From assembly GCA_052390275.1 (NCBI GenBank), contig JBQTHD010000027.1, positions 1 to 64,000 on the forward strand: a stretch of 64,000 nt of DNA, read 5' to 3'. This DNA comes from JBQTHD01 sp052390275 (GTDB lineage: Bacteria > Actinomycetota > Acidimicrobiia > Acidimicrobiales > AC-14). This document shows positions 8,061 through 15,779 of the stretch, piece after piece. Made by a program: the position numbers and the translations under genes. The stretch's first letter is position 1. The number at the start of each line of letters is the position of its first letter. Under the pieces are notes generated by a model. That model searched no databases. It was not told the DNA's origin and worked only from the letters and a program-made list of their open reading frames with translations.

Positions 8061-8807
8061 CTAATTGGGCAGAATCAGGGCCCTGACGTCGACCAAATTG
8101 GCAACTACGTAGGTGTTGGGGTCGACCACGTGGGGGTCTGGCCGGGGCTCGGCGAGAATGGCAGCCGGGGCGGTTCCGGCCCGTACCAGGTGGGCTGCGG
8201 CCATACCAACTGCCCGGGGGCCGGCCACGTCGGGGCCCCAGGAGTCACCTACGTAGAGGGCCTGTGCGGCGGTGAGAGAGGTCGCCGCAAGGGTCGCCTG
8301 GAATATCCGGGGGTGGGGCTTGCGAGCCCCGACTTGCGCTGAAGTTACGACCGCGTCGAAGTACTCGGTCAGGCCCACTGCGTCGACCGCCTGAGCCAGA
8401 TCCCAGTCCCAGTTGGAACACACCGCCAACTTCAACCCGGCCGCCCTCAGGGCCTCCAGGGTCTCGGCCACCTCGTCGTAGGCGGCCAGACGATGGTCCT
8501 TGGCCGCCCGATGCAGGTCGTCGGACAGGTCGAGAAGTTGTTCTTCGCTGACCCCGAGCCTGCGGGCCCGGTCTGCCAGACGCTGGCGTTCCCAGGCGAT
8601 GTAGGTAGCCCGGCTGTGTGAGTGCTCGGCGTGGTCGGCGCCGTCGGCTGCGCCGCCGACCCAGGGGTTGCACCAGGCCTCGATCAGGTGGGCCAGGCCG
8701 TGGTGGGCCAGAACCTCCTGATGGGTGGTGCACCACGATGAGGCATGGGCCAGGGTGCCGTGAAAGTCGAACAGCACGCCCTGCCATCCGCCTGGGGCGA
8801 TGCTCAA
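8061..8807 (-). CDS. HAD-superfamily hydrolase
   Basis: About 248 residues from TTG 8807, whose TTGA overlaps the cbtA stop. HAD motifs: I = VLFDFHGTL, with the nucleophile Asp but His at the position of the usual second Asp. II = VCSNWDWD (Ser). III = GARKPHP (Lys). IV = YVGDSWGPDVAG (GDxxxxD). Family members are mostly phosphatases or phosphoglycolate-phosphatase-like enzymes, and the substrate is not deducible. The His in motif I is a known variation at that position, but it may lower or alter phosphatase activity. Last gene of the cobalamin operon, so a dephosphorylation step in that pathway is conceivable. Confidence 0.8.
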   Translation of the reverse strand: MSIAPGGWQGVLFDFHGTLAHASSWCTTHQEVLAHHGLAHLIEAWCNPWVGGAADGADHAEHSHSRATYIAWERQRLADRARRLGVSEEQLLDLSDDLHRAAKDHRLAAYDEVAETLEALRAAGLKLAVCSNWDWDLAQAVDAVGLTEYFDAVVTSAQVGARKPHPRIFQATLAATSLTAAQALYVGDSWGPDVAGPRAVGMAAAHLVRAGTAPAAILAEPRPDPHVVDPNTYVVANLVDVRALILPN

Positions 8808-9634
8808 TCCGGGTTCAGCCAGCCGAACACCGTTCCCATGACCGACCACAGGGCCAGAGCGCCGCCCAGGCTGGCGATTCTGAAACTCCAGATCAACTCG
8901 GCCGGGGCACCGACCGGGTCCGGCGACACCGGCAGAAGGCTCAGCCCCGTGACCACCAGGGCGGCCCAGACCACGGCGCACGACGGGACGGCACGATCCC
9001 ACGGCCACGACCGCCGGGACAGGTGCCGACCGAGACGCCAGGTGGCCCACGTGGCCGTGACGCCCCAAACCACAGCCACCAGGTAGACGGTGGTTCGCAG
9101 GCCGATGGTGGCGGGGTCGCCGACGGTTGGCGGATTGGCCGGGTAGCGAAGGAAGGGAACCAGGTAAACACCGAGGAAACCGGCCCCGGCCAGGGCCATG
9201 GACCTGGTCCAGGCGCTGGCGTCTACCCGACGTACCCGTCCTGCTCCCACGCCCCCCGCCCCTCCGGCGTTGGCACCGCCCGTCGGGACGCTCTGGTCGC
9301 CGCTGGCGCCGGCTCCGTGCGTCAGGCGGTGTCCGGGCCGCAGGCGAGAAAAGACCAGGGCGAAGATCAGGCCCAGGGTGGCTCCGTAGGCCACGGCCGC
9401 AACCGCCCCCCCGGCTACCTGCTCGGACCGGGTGAACGGGAGGTCGGCGGGGGTGGAGTCTGCGGCCACCTCCAAGGCGATCGCCTCGCTCAGGGGTCCC
9501 TCACCGGCTGCCAGCAGAACTCCGGCCATGGCCAGTCCACCCACCGCGCCGGCAACCAGACCGCGGGACAGGGTTCGGCCCAGGCTCTTGGTCGACGGCC
9601 GGGCGGCGGCCACGGATCCAGGGCGGCCGTCCAT
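8804..9634 (-). CDS. cbtA: Cobalt transporter subunit CbtA
   Basis: 276 residues with five or six hydrophobic segments. The family-typical N terminus is LSRGLVAGAVGGLAMAGVLL followed by the acidic stretch EAIALEVA. A Gly/Ala-rich linker (about 105-135) interrupts the membrane segments. CbtA and CbtB are predicted cobalt uptake proteins tied to cobalamin clusters. The pairing with CbtB next to cbiX supports the call. It is preceded by cbtB and a 38-codon mini-ORF whose stop abuts this ATG (TGAATG), and the stop overlaps the HAD start. Confidence 0.8.
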   Translation of the reverse strand: MDGRPGSVAAARPSTKSLGRTLSRGLVAGAVGGLAMAGVLLAAGEGPLSEAIALEVAADSTPADLPFTRSEQVAGGAVAAVAYGATLGLIFALVFSRLRPGHRLTHGAGASGDQSVPTGGANAGGAGGVGAGRVRRVDASAWTRSMALAGAGFLGVYLVPFLRYPANPPTVGDPATIGLRTTVYLVAVVWGVTATWATWRLGRHLSRRSWPWDRAVPSCAVVWAALVVTGLSLLPVSPDPVGAPAELIWSFRIASLGGALALWSVMGTVFGWLNPD

Positions 9635-9751
9635 TCAGTGATCGTCCGTCCGCGATCGGCTGTCGATCACGGCCCGCTCCGCGACAACCCACCCCCCGAT
9701 TGCCGAGTCAGCGATCGCGAGGCCCGCAACGCGCCCATCGCTGCTGTCCAT
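9635..9751 (-). CDS. Bridge mini-ORF, 38 aa, cbtB to cbtA
   Basis: ATG 9751 shares its A with the cbtB stop (TGATG). The frame runs 38 codons (begins MDSSDGRVAGLAIADS) and its TGA at 9637-9635 directly abuts the cbtA ATG. It fills the whole 116-bp gap. No domain recognised. Confidence 0.35.
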   Translation of the reverse strand: MDSSDGRVAGLAIADSAIGGWVVAERAVIDSRSRTDDH

Positions 9752-10002
9752 CAATGGCAGGGGACACCGAAGAAGTGCCGACCGTCGTGGAACAATTCGT
9801 GCACCGTCTCTGCCGCGGCCCCCAGGACAAGGCCGTTGTCCAGGGTTAGGGTGTAGAGCCAGACCAGGCTCAAGATGGCCAGAGCCACCGCCCAGGCGGG
9901 TAGGCCCAGTGCCGGGGTACCCGCCACCGCCGCCCCACTGGTGCCGGTGGCGCCCCGGTCGGCTCCGGGGGAGCGAAGGGCCTCGCGGTCCTCATCGTTC
10001 AT
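9751..10002 (-). CDS. cbtB: Cobalt transporter subunit CbtB
   Basis: 83 residues: a soluble N-terminal stretch, one transmembrane helix (WAVALAILSLVWLYTLTL) and the His-rich tail HELFHDGRHFFGVPCH. This tail is the hallmark of CbtB and would bind cobalt. ATG 10002 overlaps the cbiX stop (ATGA). Works with CbtA in cobalt uptake for the corrin pathway. Confidence 0.9.
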   Translation of the reverse strand: MNDEDREALRSPGADRGATGTSGAAVAGTPALGLPAWAVALAILSLVWLYTLTLDNGLVLGAAAETVHELFHDGRHFFGVPCH

Positions 10003-11306
10003 ATCTGTCGACTTCCTTTCAAGTGGACGGGTGGATCGGGGTGGAGGTTGCCTTGGTCGTGCTTGTGCTCATGGGAGTGGCTGAGCGGAGGGGAGAGATG
10101 ACGGTCCTGATAACCCGGGATCGGGTGGCGGTAAAGGCACATGTCGCAGTTCATGAGCGACTGGCCGCCCCGGGCCTCGCCGAACCGGTCCAGCAGCAGG
10201 CGGGCGATGCGGGGGTCCGGCCCGAGGTGGCGCCCAACCTGCACCTGAACCTCCGGGTGGGCCGCCGCCCAGGCCCGGGCTTGGACCGAGATCCGTTCCA
10301 CCAGGATGCCGGTGAACAAGAAGTAGGGAACGACGGCGACGCGGCGGGCGCCGAGCAGCCGGCAGCGGTCCAGAGCCTGGGGCACCCCCGGCTGGGCCAA
10401 GGAGACGAAGGCCGGCTCCACGAGGCCCAGCTTCTGAGTATCGGCCAGTAGGCGGGCCACCTTGTACAGGTCGGCGTTGGCGTCGGGATCTGACGAGCCC
10501 CGGCTGACCAGTACCACCGCTAGCGCACTGTCCTCGTCGACCTGGTGGCCGTCGACCTGGTGGCCGTCGACTTGGTGGCCTTCGACCTGGGGGCCGCCCG
10601 ACAGGCCCGTCCCGGACCGGCTGTGCTCGAGCTGGGCTTCCTTCGTGTCGGATCGCGTGGCCTCGGCGATGCGGTCGGCGGCCACGGCCAGGACCAGCGG
10701 GTGGATTCCCAAGTCCCGGGCGTAGGAGAAGCTGACTCCGGGGTGCCGGACGCGGCCCCGGGCCAGAGCGGCGGGACCATCGTTCTTCAAGTGGCCGGCG
10801 CCGAGCAGGATCAGGGGCGAGGCCACCACCGAGGTGGCACCGGCGGCGACCAGCGCGTCGATGGCGGTGTCGAGATCGGGCTTTGCCAACTCGATGAACC
10901 CGCATCCCACCTCCACCCAGGGAGCCTGGGCAGCCACCACCTGAGCAAGTTGCCAGTACTCGGCCACACCGGCCTCGGATCGGCTCCCGTGTCCGATCAC
11001 CAACATCGAGGGCCTGGGTGAAGCGCCCATGCCGGCGATTCCAGTTACCCGATGGTCCGTCTGGGACAGCAAGGCGTCCACCGTCTCAGTCGTGCGATCG
11101 CCGGACGGGGACCCGGCCAGGACGGGACCCGCCCGGTGCTGCGCGGCCAGTTGCGATCCGGCCAAGTGCGATCCGGCCAGTTGCGATCCGGCCAAGTGCG
11201 ATCCGGCCAAGTGCGATCCGGCGAGGGGTGTGGGCTGGTCGGGGGAGGGGGGTGCATGATCTGATCGCCTGCGCCCGATGCTGTGGCGATCGGTTCTAAG
11301 CGTCAT
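9999..11306 (-). CDS. cbiX: Sirohydrochlorin cobaltochelatase CbiX, repeat-extended
   Basis: 435 residues holding two CbiX modules. The first carries MLVIGHGSRSEAG with the metal-binding His (about 104). The second begins VVLVSRGSSDPDA. The tail contains MNCDMCLYRHP, a CxxC of the kind that ligates an Fe-S cluster in long CbiX proteins, then a His-rich HSHEHKHDQGNLH. CbiX inserts cobalt into sirohydrochlorin, the first committed step of the anaerobic corrin route. Two minisatellites inflate it: GSHLA/GSQLA pentapeptides at about 27-52 and GHQVD pentapeptides in the linker between the halves. ATG 11306 overlaps the cbiC stop (ATGA). Confidence 0.9.
   Translation of the reverse strand: MTLRTDRHSIGRRRSDHAPPSPDQPTPLAGSHLAGSHLAGSQLAGSHLAGSQLAAQHRAGPVLAGSPSGDRTTETVDALLSQTDHRVTGIAGMGASPRPSMLVIGHGSRSEAGVAEYWQLAQVVAAQAPWVEVGCGFIELAKPDLDTAIDALVAAGATSVVASPLILLGAGHLKNDGPAALARGRVRHPGVSFSYARDLGIHPLVLAVAADRIAEATRSDTKEAQLEHSRSGTGLSGGPQVEGHQVDGHQVDGHQVDEDSALAVVLVSRGSSDPDANADLYKVARLLADTQKLGLVEPAFVSLAQPGVPQALDRCRLLGARRVAVVPYFLFTGILVERISVQARAWAAAHPEVQVQVGRHLGPDPRIARLLLDRFGEARGGQSLMNCDMCLYRHPIPGYQDRHLSPPLSHSHEHKHDQGNLHPDPPVHLKGSRQI
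10536..10595. repeat. 15-bp minisatellite inside cbiX (linker)
   Basis: Four units of gtcgacctggtggcc with one or two changes, encoding GHQVD repeats between the two CbiX halves. Confidence 0.9.
11151..11225. repeat. 15-bp minisatellite inside cbiX (N-terminal)
   Basis: Five units of ttgcgatccggccaa/gtgcgatccggccag, encoding GSHLA or GSQLA. Frame is preserved. Confidence 0.95.
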
Positions 11307-12106
11307 TGGCGGGGCCTCTTCACGGTGGGTTTGAGGGGCGACGCAGCGGGGGCATCGCCGGGCGGGACCAACCGAGCGAGGGCGTTGACCACGGCGGCAG
11401 CCATGGCGCTGCCCCCCGTCTCGCCCCGGTTGGAAATGGAGAGCATCGCGCTTGCCCGCAGACGCTCTTTAGCCTCGGTGGCCCCGACAAATCCCACCGG
11501 CGTGCCCACGACCAGGGCCGGCCACACCTCGCCGGCCTGGTACAGGCGGCACAACTCCTCCAGGGCGGTCGGGGCACAGCCGACCACCCACACCGCGCCA
11601 TGAGGGTGAGCCCGGGCCGCCCTGCGGATGCCTTCGGCCGAGCGGGTGGCGGGGGGATCAATGGTGCCTGAATCCGGTTTCGCAGGCTCGCCGTGGCAGC
11701 CGCTCTGGCCGGCGTCCTGGCCCGGTTCCTGGGGTCCGACCGCATGGATGAGCCCGCCCGGCGTCCTGTCCGCGCCGTCGATCTCATCGACGGGAAGGAA
11801 ACAGAGGCTTTTCAGCCGGCCAGGCAGGCCGGCGCGGAGCATCTGGACATCCGTGATGACCGGGGCTCCACCGGTCAGGGCGGCAACGCCCGCCGCCACC
11901 GCGTCCTCGGTCAGGACCAGTCTTGCGGCATGGGCCGGTTCGGCCGTCGCATGAACCACCCGCGCCACTACGTGAGCGGCCAACGGCCCGAACCCGCTCA
12001 GATCCAACCGCGCCGCCATCCGCCGGTAGCTCTCCACCTCGATGGGATGAACGACCGGATCAATCTCAAGTGAGGCCAGCTTCTCGCTGGCGATGGAGAA
12101 ACTCAT
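11303..12106 (-). CDS. cbiC: Precorrin-8X methylmutase (CbiC/CobH)
   Basis: 267 residues from ATG 12106 (MSFSIASEK). Family signatures include PIEVESYRRM, VVARVVHATA (with the conserved His), ITDVQMLRAG, and the C-terminal GTPVGFVGATEAKERL followed by SNRGETGGSAMAAAVVNAL. It catalyses the 1,5-methyl shift from precorrin-8 to hydrogenobyrinate/cobyrinate. A roughly 45-residue insert (about 155-200) is absent from typical CbiC of about 210 residues. The start overlaps the ferredoxin stop and the stop overlaps the cbiX start. Confidence 0.9.
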   Translation of the reverse strand: MSFSIASEKLASLEIDPVVHPIEVESYRRMAARLDLSGFGPLAAHVVARVVHATAEPAHAARLVLTEDAVAAGVAALTGGAPVITDVQMLRAGLPGRLKSLCFLPVDEIDGADRTPGGLIHAVGPQEPGQDAGQSGCHGEPAKPDSGTIDPPATRSAEGIRRAARAHPHGAVWVVGCAPTALEELCRLYQAGEVWPALVVGTPVGFVGATEAKERLRASAMLSISNRGETGGSAMAAAVVNALARLVPPGDAPAASPLKPTVKRPRQ

Positions 12107-12381
12107 GGCCGTGCCTTCGTCGCCATCGGCCGCGGGATCCCTCCGTCGCCGCAAAGGAGTACTGCGTCCCGAGGACAGACCTCCACGCACTCGAGACAAC
12201 CGGTGCAGCGTTGGGGCCAGAAGCTCGGGCGCACAGGGGCTGGCGTCAGGGCACGGGGCCCACAGGTGGCCAGACAGGCCCCACAGGCGGTGCAGGCGTC
12301 GCCGATTCCAATCGGGAGGACGAAGGCAGGGCCACGTCCGCTGGCCCAGGCAGCGACCGAATCCGAGCGGGGGAATCTCAT
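12103..12381 (-). CDS. Two-cluster [4Fe-4S] ferredoxin
   Basis: 92 residues from ATG 12381 (MRFPRSDSVAAW). Two cysteine motifs, CTACGACLATCGP and CTGCLECVEVCP, are spaced as in 2[4Fe-4S] ferredoxins. Its place inside the corrin operon suggests it feeds electrons to a reductive step, but the partner is unknown. The frame is also open upstream to 12495, overlapping the cobJ end. ATG 12381 is preferred because the preceding mini-ORF ends in ATGA exactly there. Confidence 0.8.
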   Translation of the reverse strand: MRFPRSDSVAAWASGRGPAFVLPIGIGDACTACGACLATCGPRALTPAPVRPSFWPQRCTGCLECVEVCPRDAVLLCGDGGIPRPMATKARP

Positions 12382-12446
12382 GATTCGCGTTCTGATGGAT
12401 CGCCTCGGGCCGGCCGGTGCCGCCGCGGTCCGAGGGAAGGCGTCAT
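12378..12446 (-). CDS. Bridge mini-ORF, 22 aa, cbiG-cobJ to ferredoxin
   Basis: ATG 12446 overlaps the cbiG-cobJ stop (ATGA). The frame encodes 22 residues (MTPSLGPRRHRPARGD...) and stops at 12380-12378 overlapping the ferredoxin ATG (ATGA). Overlaps at both ends, filling a 61-bp gap. Confidence 0.4.
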   Translation of the reverse strand: MTPSLGPRRHRPARGDPSERES

Positions 12447-14338
12447 CTGGGCGTGACCATTCGGCCGTTGACGATGCGGGTGGCCGTGGATCCAACGATG
12501 ACGCAGGTTGTCATTCCCACCGACTCCGGATCCACTTTGGCCAACTCTGTGATCTCGACCCGCTGGTCGGGCCGCGTGGCGTCATGAACCAGGCCCACCG
12601 GCGTGGTGGGCTTACGGTCCCGGGCCAGGATGGAAAGAGCCGCCGTCAACTGCCAGTGACGACCCTTGGAGCGGGGGTTGTAGAAGGAGACCACCAGGTC
12701 GGACTCTGCGGCCGCCCGGATCCGGCGTTCGATATCAGGCCAGGGGGTGCGCAGGTCGGACAAACTGATGCTGGCGTGGTCGTGGGCCAACGGTGCCCCC
12801 AGGAGTGCAGCCGCGGCCGTGGCCGCCGTGACTCCGGGGATTATCTCCACATCCACCTTCAGGCGGGGATCGTCCAGCGAGGCAGCCTCGGTCGCAGCCA
12901 GGACCAGGGTGGCCATGGCGTAGATGCCGGAGTCCCCGGAACAGACGACCGCCACCCGCAATCCGGCAATGGCTTGGCTGATGGCTGCGGCCGCTCGCTC
13001 CTCCTCGGCACCGATGGGGCTCGGCTCGACCGTGGAGTGAGGGCGGATCAGGTCGGCGCAAGCGGCCAGGTAGGGCCCGTATCCGATCACGGCGTCGGCC
13101 GTCGCCACCGCCCGGGCCGCTGCCGGGGTCCGGTGGTCCCGGTGTCCCGGGCCGAGGCCCACCACCGTCACCTGCCCCCGGGGACGGCTCCGCCGGGCGA
13201 TGGCCACCGTGGCCGAAGCCGAGGCGGTCTTGGGCACCACCAAGGTTCCGTCGGGCCCTGCCGCGGCAAGGGCGGCCGCTTCGGCCACGCTGGGCGTGCC
13301 GACCGCGCCTCGGACGACCTCGCTGGGGTGAGGGACCTCGACCCGGGCCAGCTCCTGGGCGGTGAAACAGCGCACGGGATAGCCCAGCGCGATGACGGCG
13401 GGCGCCGTGGCTCGACGGTCGATGGTGGCCACCTCGCTGACTGACTCCGGGGCCAACCCGGCTGCGGCCAGCGTGGATTTCACCAACGCAGCCACCTCGT
13501 CCCCCGGTGCACCGGTGGAGGTGCCCACACCCAGAACTAGGGACGATGGATGCAGGGCGACCACCCCGGCCATAGGCGAGAGGCACCGATCGGTGAGGAC
13601 CACCACCGATCCGCCGGATTTGGGTTCCGACCCAGGCTCGGACGGGTCCGCCCCAGTGGCCGGCCTGATCGCGACCAGACCGGACCCGGCCAGAAGCTCG
13701 TCAACCAGGCCGGTCTCGACCAGATCGGACTGGATGAGGTCCGCACCGACAAGGGCGGCGTCGGCCAGGGTGGCATGGACTCGATCGGTTTGCGCCGAAA
13801 GGGAATGGGCGAGATGGGCATGGATCAGGTCGGCTCCGGAAAGACCCGGCGGGAGCGGCCATTCAATGAGGCTGAACATCACGGGCGGGCGGCCGTCAAG
13901 CCAGGCGCGGGTGGCGGCGGCCAGATCCCCGACGGCGACCAGGCCGTCGAGCGTGTCGAGACCGACGAGGCCGGCTGAGTCTGTGGCCGTTGTCACCACG
14001 GGAACCGCTCCGAGCACCGAGGCCACCCGGACGGCCAGGGTGTTGGCCCCCGCCTGGTGGCCCCCACAGACGGCCACGGCGAACCGACCCATCTCGTCCA
14101 CACAGACCACCGCAGGATCCGCGTCCTTGCTGTCGAGGAGGGGGGCGATTATTCGAACGGCCGCCCCCACCGCGGCGAATAGGACAAACCCGGAGTACCG
14201 GACCCAACCGTCTCGGACAGCTTGGGCCATATCTCCGTGACGGGACTCGTATCCCAGTTCAACCGACACCTTGGCGGCGATGTCGCGCCCGCGCTCGGTG
14301 ATGGAGACAACCATGATTTCGCCGTTCGGATCGATCAT
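12443..14338 (-). CDS. CbiG-CobJ fusion: cobalt-precorrin-5A hydrolase / precorrin-3B C17-methyltransferase
   Basis: 631 residues. The CbiG N-domain (FVLFAAVGAAVRIIAPLL; VCGGHQAGAN, about 50-100) and C-domain (LVLGVGTSTGAPGDEVAALV, about 285) are followed from about 395 by a CobJ/CbiH methyltransferase. That part has VTVVGLGPGHRDHRTPAA, VVCSGDSGIYAMA, EIIPGVTAATAAAALL and VSFYNPRSKGRHWQL. CbiH closes the ring and methylates C17. CbiG then opens the delta-lactone, so the fusion joins consecutive steps of the anaerobic route. Between the CbiG halves is an ATLADAALVGADL-type stretch resembling degenerate pentapeptide repeats. Start ATG 14338, one base after the cobL stop. Confidence 0.9.
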   Translation of the reverse strand: MIDPNGEIMVVSITERGRDIAAKVSVELGYESRHGDMAQAVRDGWVRYSGFVLFAAVGAAVRIIAPLLDSKDADPAVVCVDEMGRFAVAVCGGHQAGANTLAVRVASVLGAVPVVTTATDSAGLVGLDTLDGLVAVGDLAAATRAWLDGRPPVMFSLIEWPLPPGLSGADLIHAHLAHSLSAQTDRVHATLADAALVGADLIQSDLVETGLVDELLAGSGLVAIRPATGADPSEPGSEPKSGGSVVVLTDRCLSPMAGVVALHPSSLVLGVGTSTGAPGDEVAALVKSTLAAAGLAPESVSEVATIDRRATAPAVIALGYPVRCFTAQELARVEVPHPSEVVRGAVGTPSVAEAAALAAAGPDGTLVVPKTASASATVAIARRSRPRGQVTVVGLGPGHRDHRTPAAARAVATADAVIGYGPYLAACADLIRPHSTVEPSPIGAEEERAAAAISQAIAGLRVAVVCSGDSGIYAMATLVLAATEAASLDDPRLKVDVEIIPGVTAATAAAALLGAPLAHDHASISLSDLRTPWPDIERRIRAAAESDLVVSFYNPRSKGRHWQLTAALSILARDRKPTTPVGLVHDATRPDQRVEITELAKVDPESVGMTTCVIVGSTATRIVNGRMVTPR

Positions 14339-14339
14339 T

Positions 14340-15779
14340 TCAACCCTTGCCCGGGTGGTTCAGCCGACAGCGATCATCAGTGGCTGCGGCGCAACCCCAT
14401 ACGACGAAGACCGGATTGCCGGCCGCGAGCCGAACTCCACCGTCGGGAAGATGGCAGCCACGGTTGACGCTGATCTCGACCAGGTTCCCCACGAGGCGAT
14501 AGGCAGCAGCCGCCCGGTCGACGGCGGCGAACGAGGCGACCAGTCGTCCTCCGGGGCGCAGGCGGCTCCACGCCTCTTGGAGTACCGCCATTCCGCCTCC
14601 GCCCACGAACACCCGCTCCGGGTCGGGCAGCGCAGCGAGGCCGGCGGGCGCAGTGTCGAGGCGGGTGTTGATCCGGGCTCCGAGGAGTTCGGCGTTGCCC
14701 ATGGTGGTGGCGATGGCCTCGGGGTCACGATCCATGGCCCACACCTCCAGGCCAGGGGCAAGAAGGGAACATTCCACCGACACCGAACCACTTCCGCTTC
14801 CGAGGTCCCACAACACCCCGGCTACGGGTAGTTCCAACTTGGCGATGATCACCGCCCGGACCTCGGCCGAGGTCACCATCCCGTTCCGGTGGGCGAACTC
14901 TGCGTCGGGACGACCCCACACCAGATTGGCCGGTGTTCGGCCGGACAATCCCTCGGCCCTAGGGGAGGCTTGGGTCGGCGAGGAGGCTTCGGCCACTGGG
15001 TTATAGGCAATCGTCGCTCCTTGAGCGGCCGTGGTGGGCAGCAGGACCAACACCGAAAGTGGATCCCAGTTCGAGGCGGCGATCGTGCCCAGGTCGACGA
15101 CAGCCATGCTCTCGTCAGGCCCGCCCAGGCGGCTGGCCACCGCGGCGGCTCGCGACGCCGCCCAGCCCGACCTCACCAGGTGCTGGCTGATGCGTTCGGC
15201 GGGGCTGTCGGGCGAAGTGAGTATGGCCGCCGGCCGCCAGGGCTCATGGGCAACTTGGTCCAACGCGGCGATGGCGGCCTCCAGGGGTCGGCCGTGGGCG
15301 GAGACGACCACCGCACCGTCCCAGGCCAATCCCAAACGGGCGAAGGCCACCGACACCGACGAGGGGGCAGGATGAATTCGCAGCGCCGAAGATCCGAAGC
15401 GCGCGCTCAGGGATCTCCCGATTCCGAAAAAACCCGGATCGCCCGATGAAAGAACGCACACCCTCTCCCCCCTGGCCACCAATACGGCCATGAGGTCGAG
15501 GGCGGAGTTGATTCCGTCGTCGAGATTCACCCGTTGCACGCGGTCACCGACGTTCTGTCGATCCATAAGCCGGGCGCCCCCAACCAGCACCGTTGCCTGG
15601 TGGATGGCATGGGAGGCCTCGGCTGTGGCCGGTTGGCCATCGTCGAGAAGCCCGACCACATCGATCTTCACCTGGTCCTCAAGGCGGCGGTCTGCGTCCG
15701 CTCGCTCGGCTCGCCCCTTGGTTTGAGCCATCGACGACTCCGCCGGATTGTCCGCCACCAGGGAGGTCGAATCAGCCAC
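14340..15779 (-). CDS. cobL: Precorrin-6Y C5,15-methyltransferase, decarboxylating (CobL = CbiE+CbiT)
   Basis: 479 residues. The N-terminal CbiE-type SAM methylase has IDVVGLLDDG, VLSSGDPGFFGIG and HPAPSSVSVAFARLGL. The C-terminal CbiT domain has LVWGRPDAEFAHRNGMVTSAEVRA, then VLWDLGSGSGSVSVE, the SAM-binding glycine loop. It methylates C5 and C15 and decarboxylates the C12 acetate. GTG 15779 overlaps the cbiD stop. ATG 15731 would remove an N-terminal extension that looks dispensable. About 60 residues longer than typical, mostly at the N terminus. Confidence 0.9.
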   Translation of the reverse strand: MADSTSLVADNPAESSMAQTKGRAERADADRRLEDQVKIDVVGLLDDGQPATAEASHAIHQATVLVGGARLMDRQNVGDRVQRVNLDDGINSALDLMAVLVARGERVCVLSSGDPGFFGIGRSLSARFGSSALRIHPAPSSVSVAFARLGLAWDGAVVVSAHGRPLEAAIAALDQVAHEPWRPAAILTSPDSPAERISQHLVRSGWAASRAAAVASRLGGPDESMAVVDLGTIAASNWDPLSVLVLLPTTAAQGATIAYNPVAEASSPTQASPRAEGLSGRTPANLVWGRPDAEFAHRNGMVTSAEVRAVIIAKLELPVAGVLWDLGSGSGSVSVECSLLAPGLEVWAMDRDPEAIATTMGNAELLGARINTRLDTAPAGLAALPDPERVFVGGGGMAVLQEAWSRLRPGGRLVASFAAVDRAAAAYRLVGNLVEISVNRGCHLPDGGVRLAAGNPVFVVWGCAAATDDRCRLNHPGKG

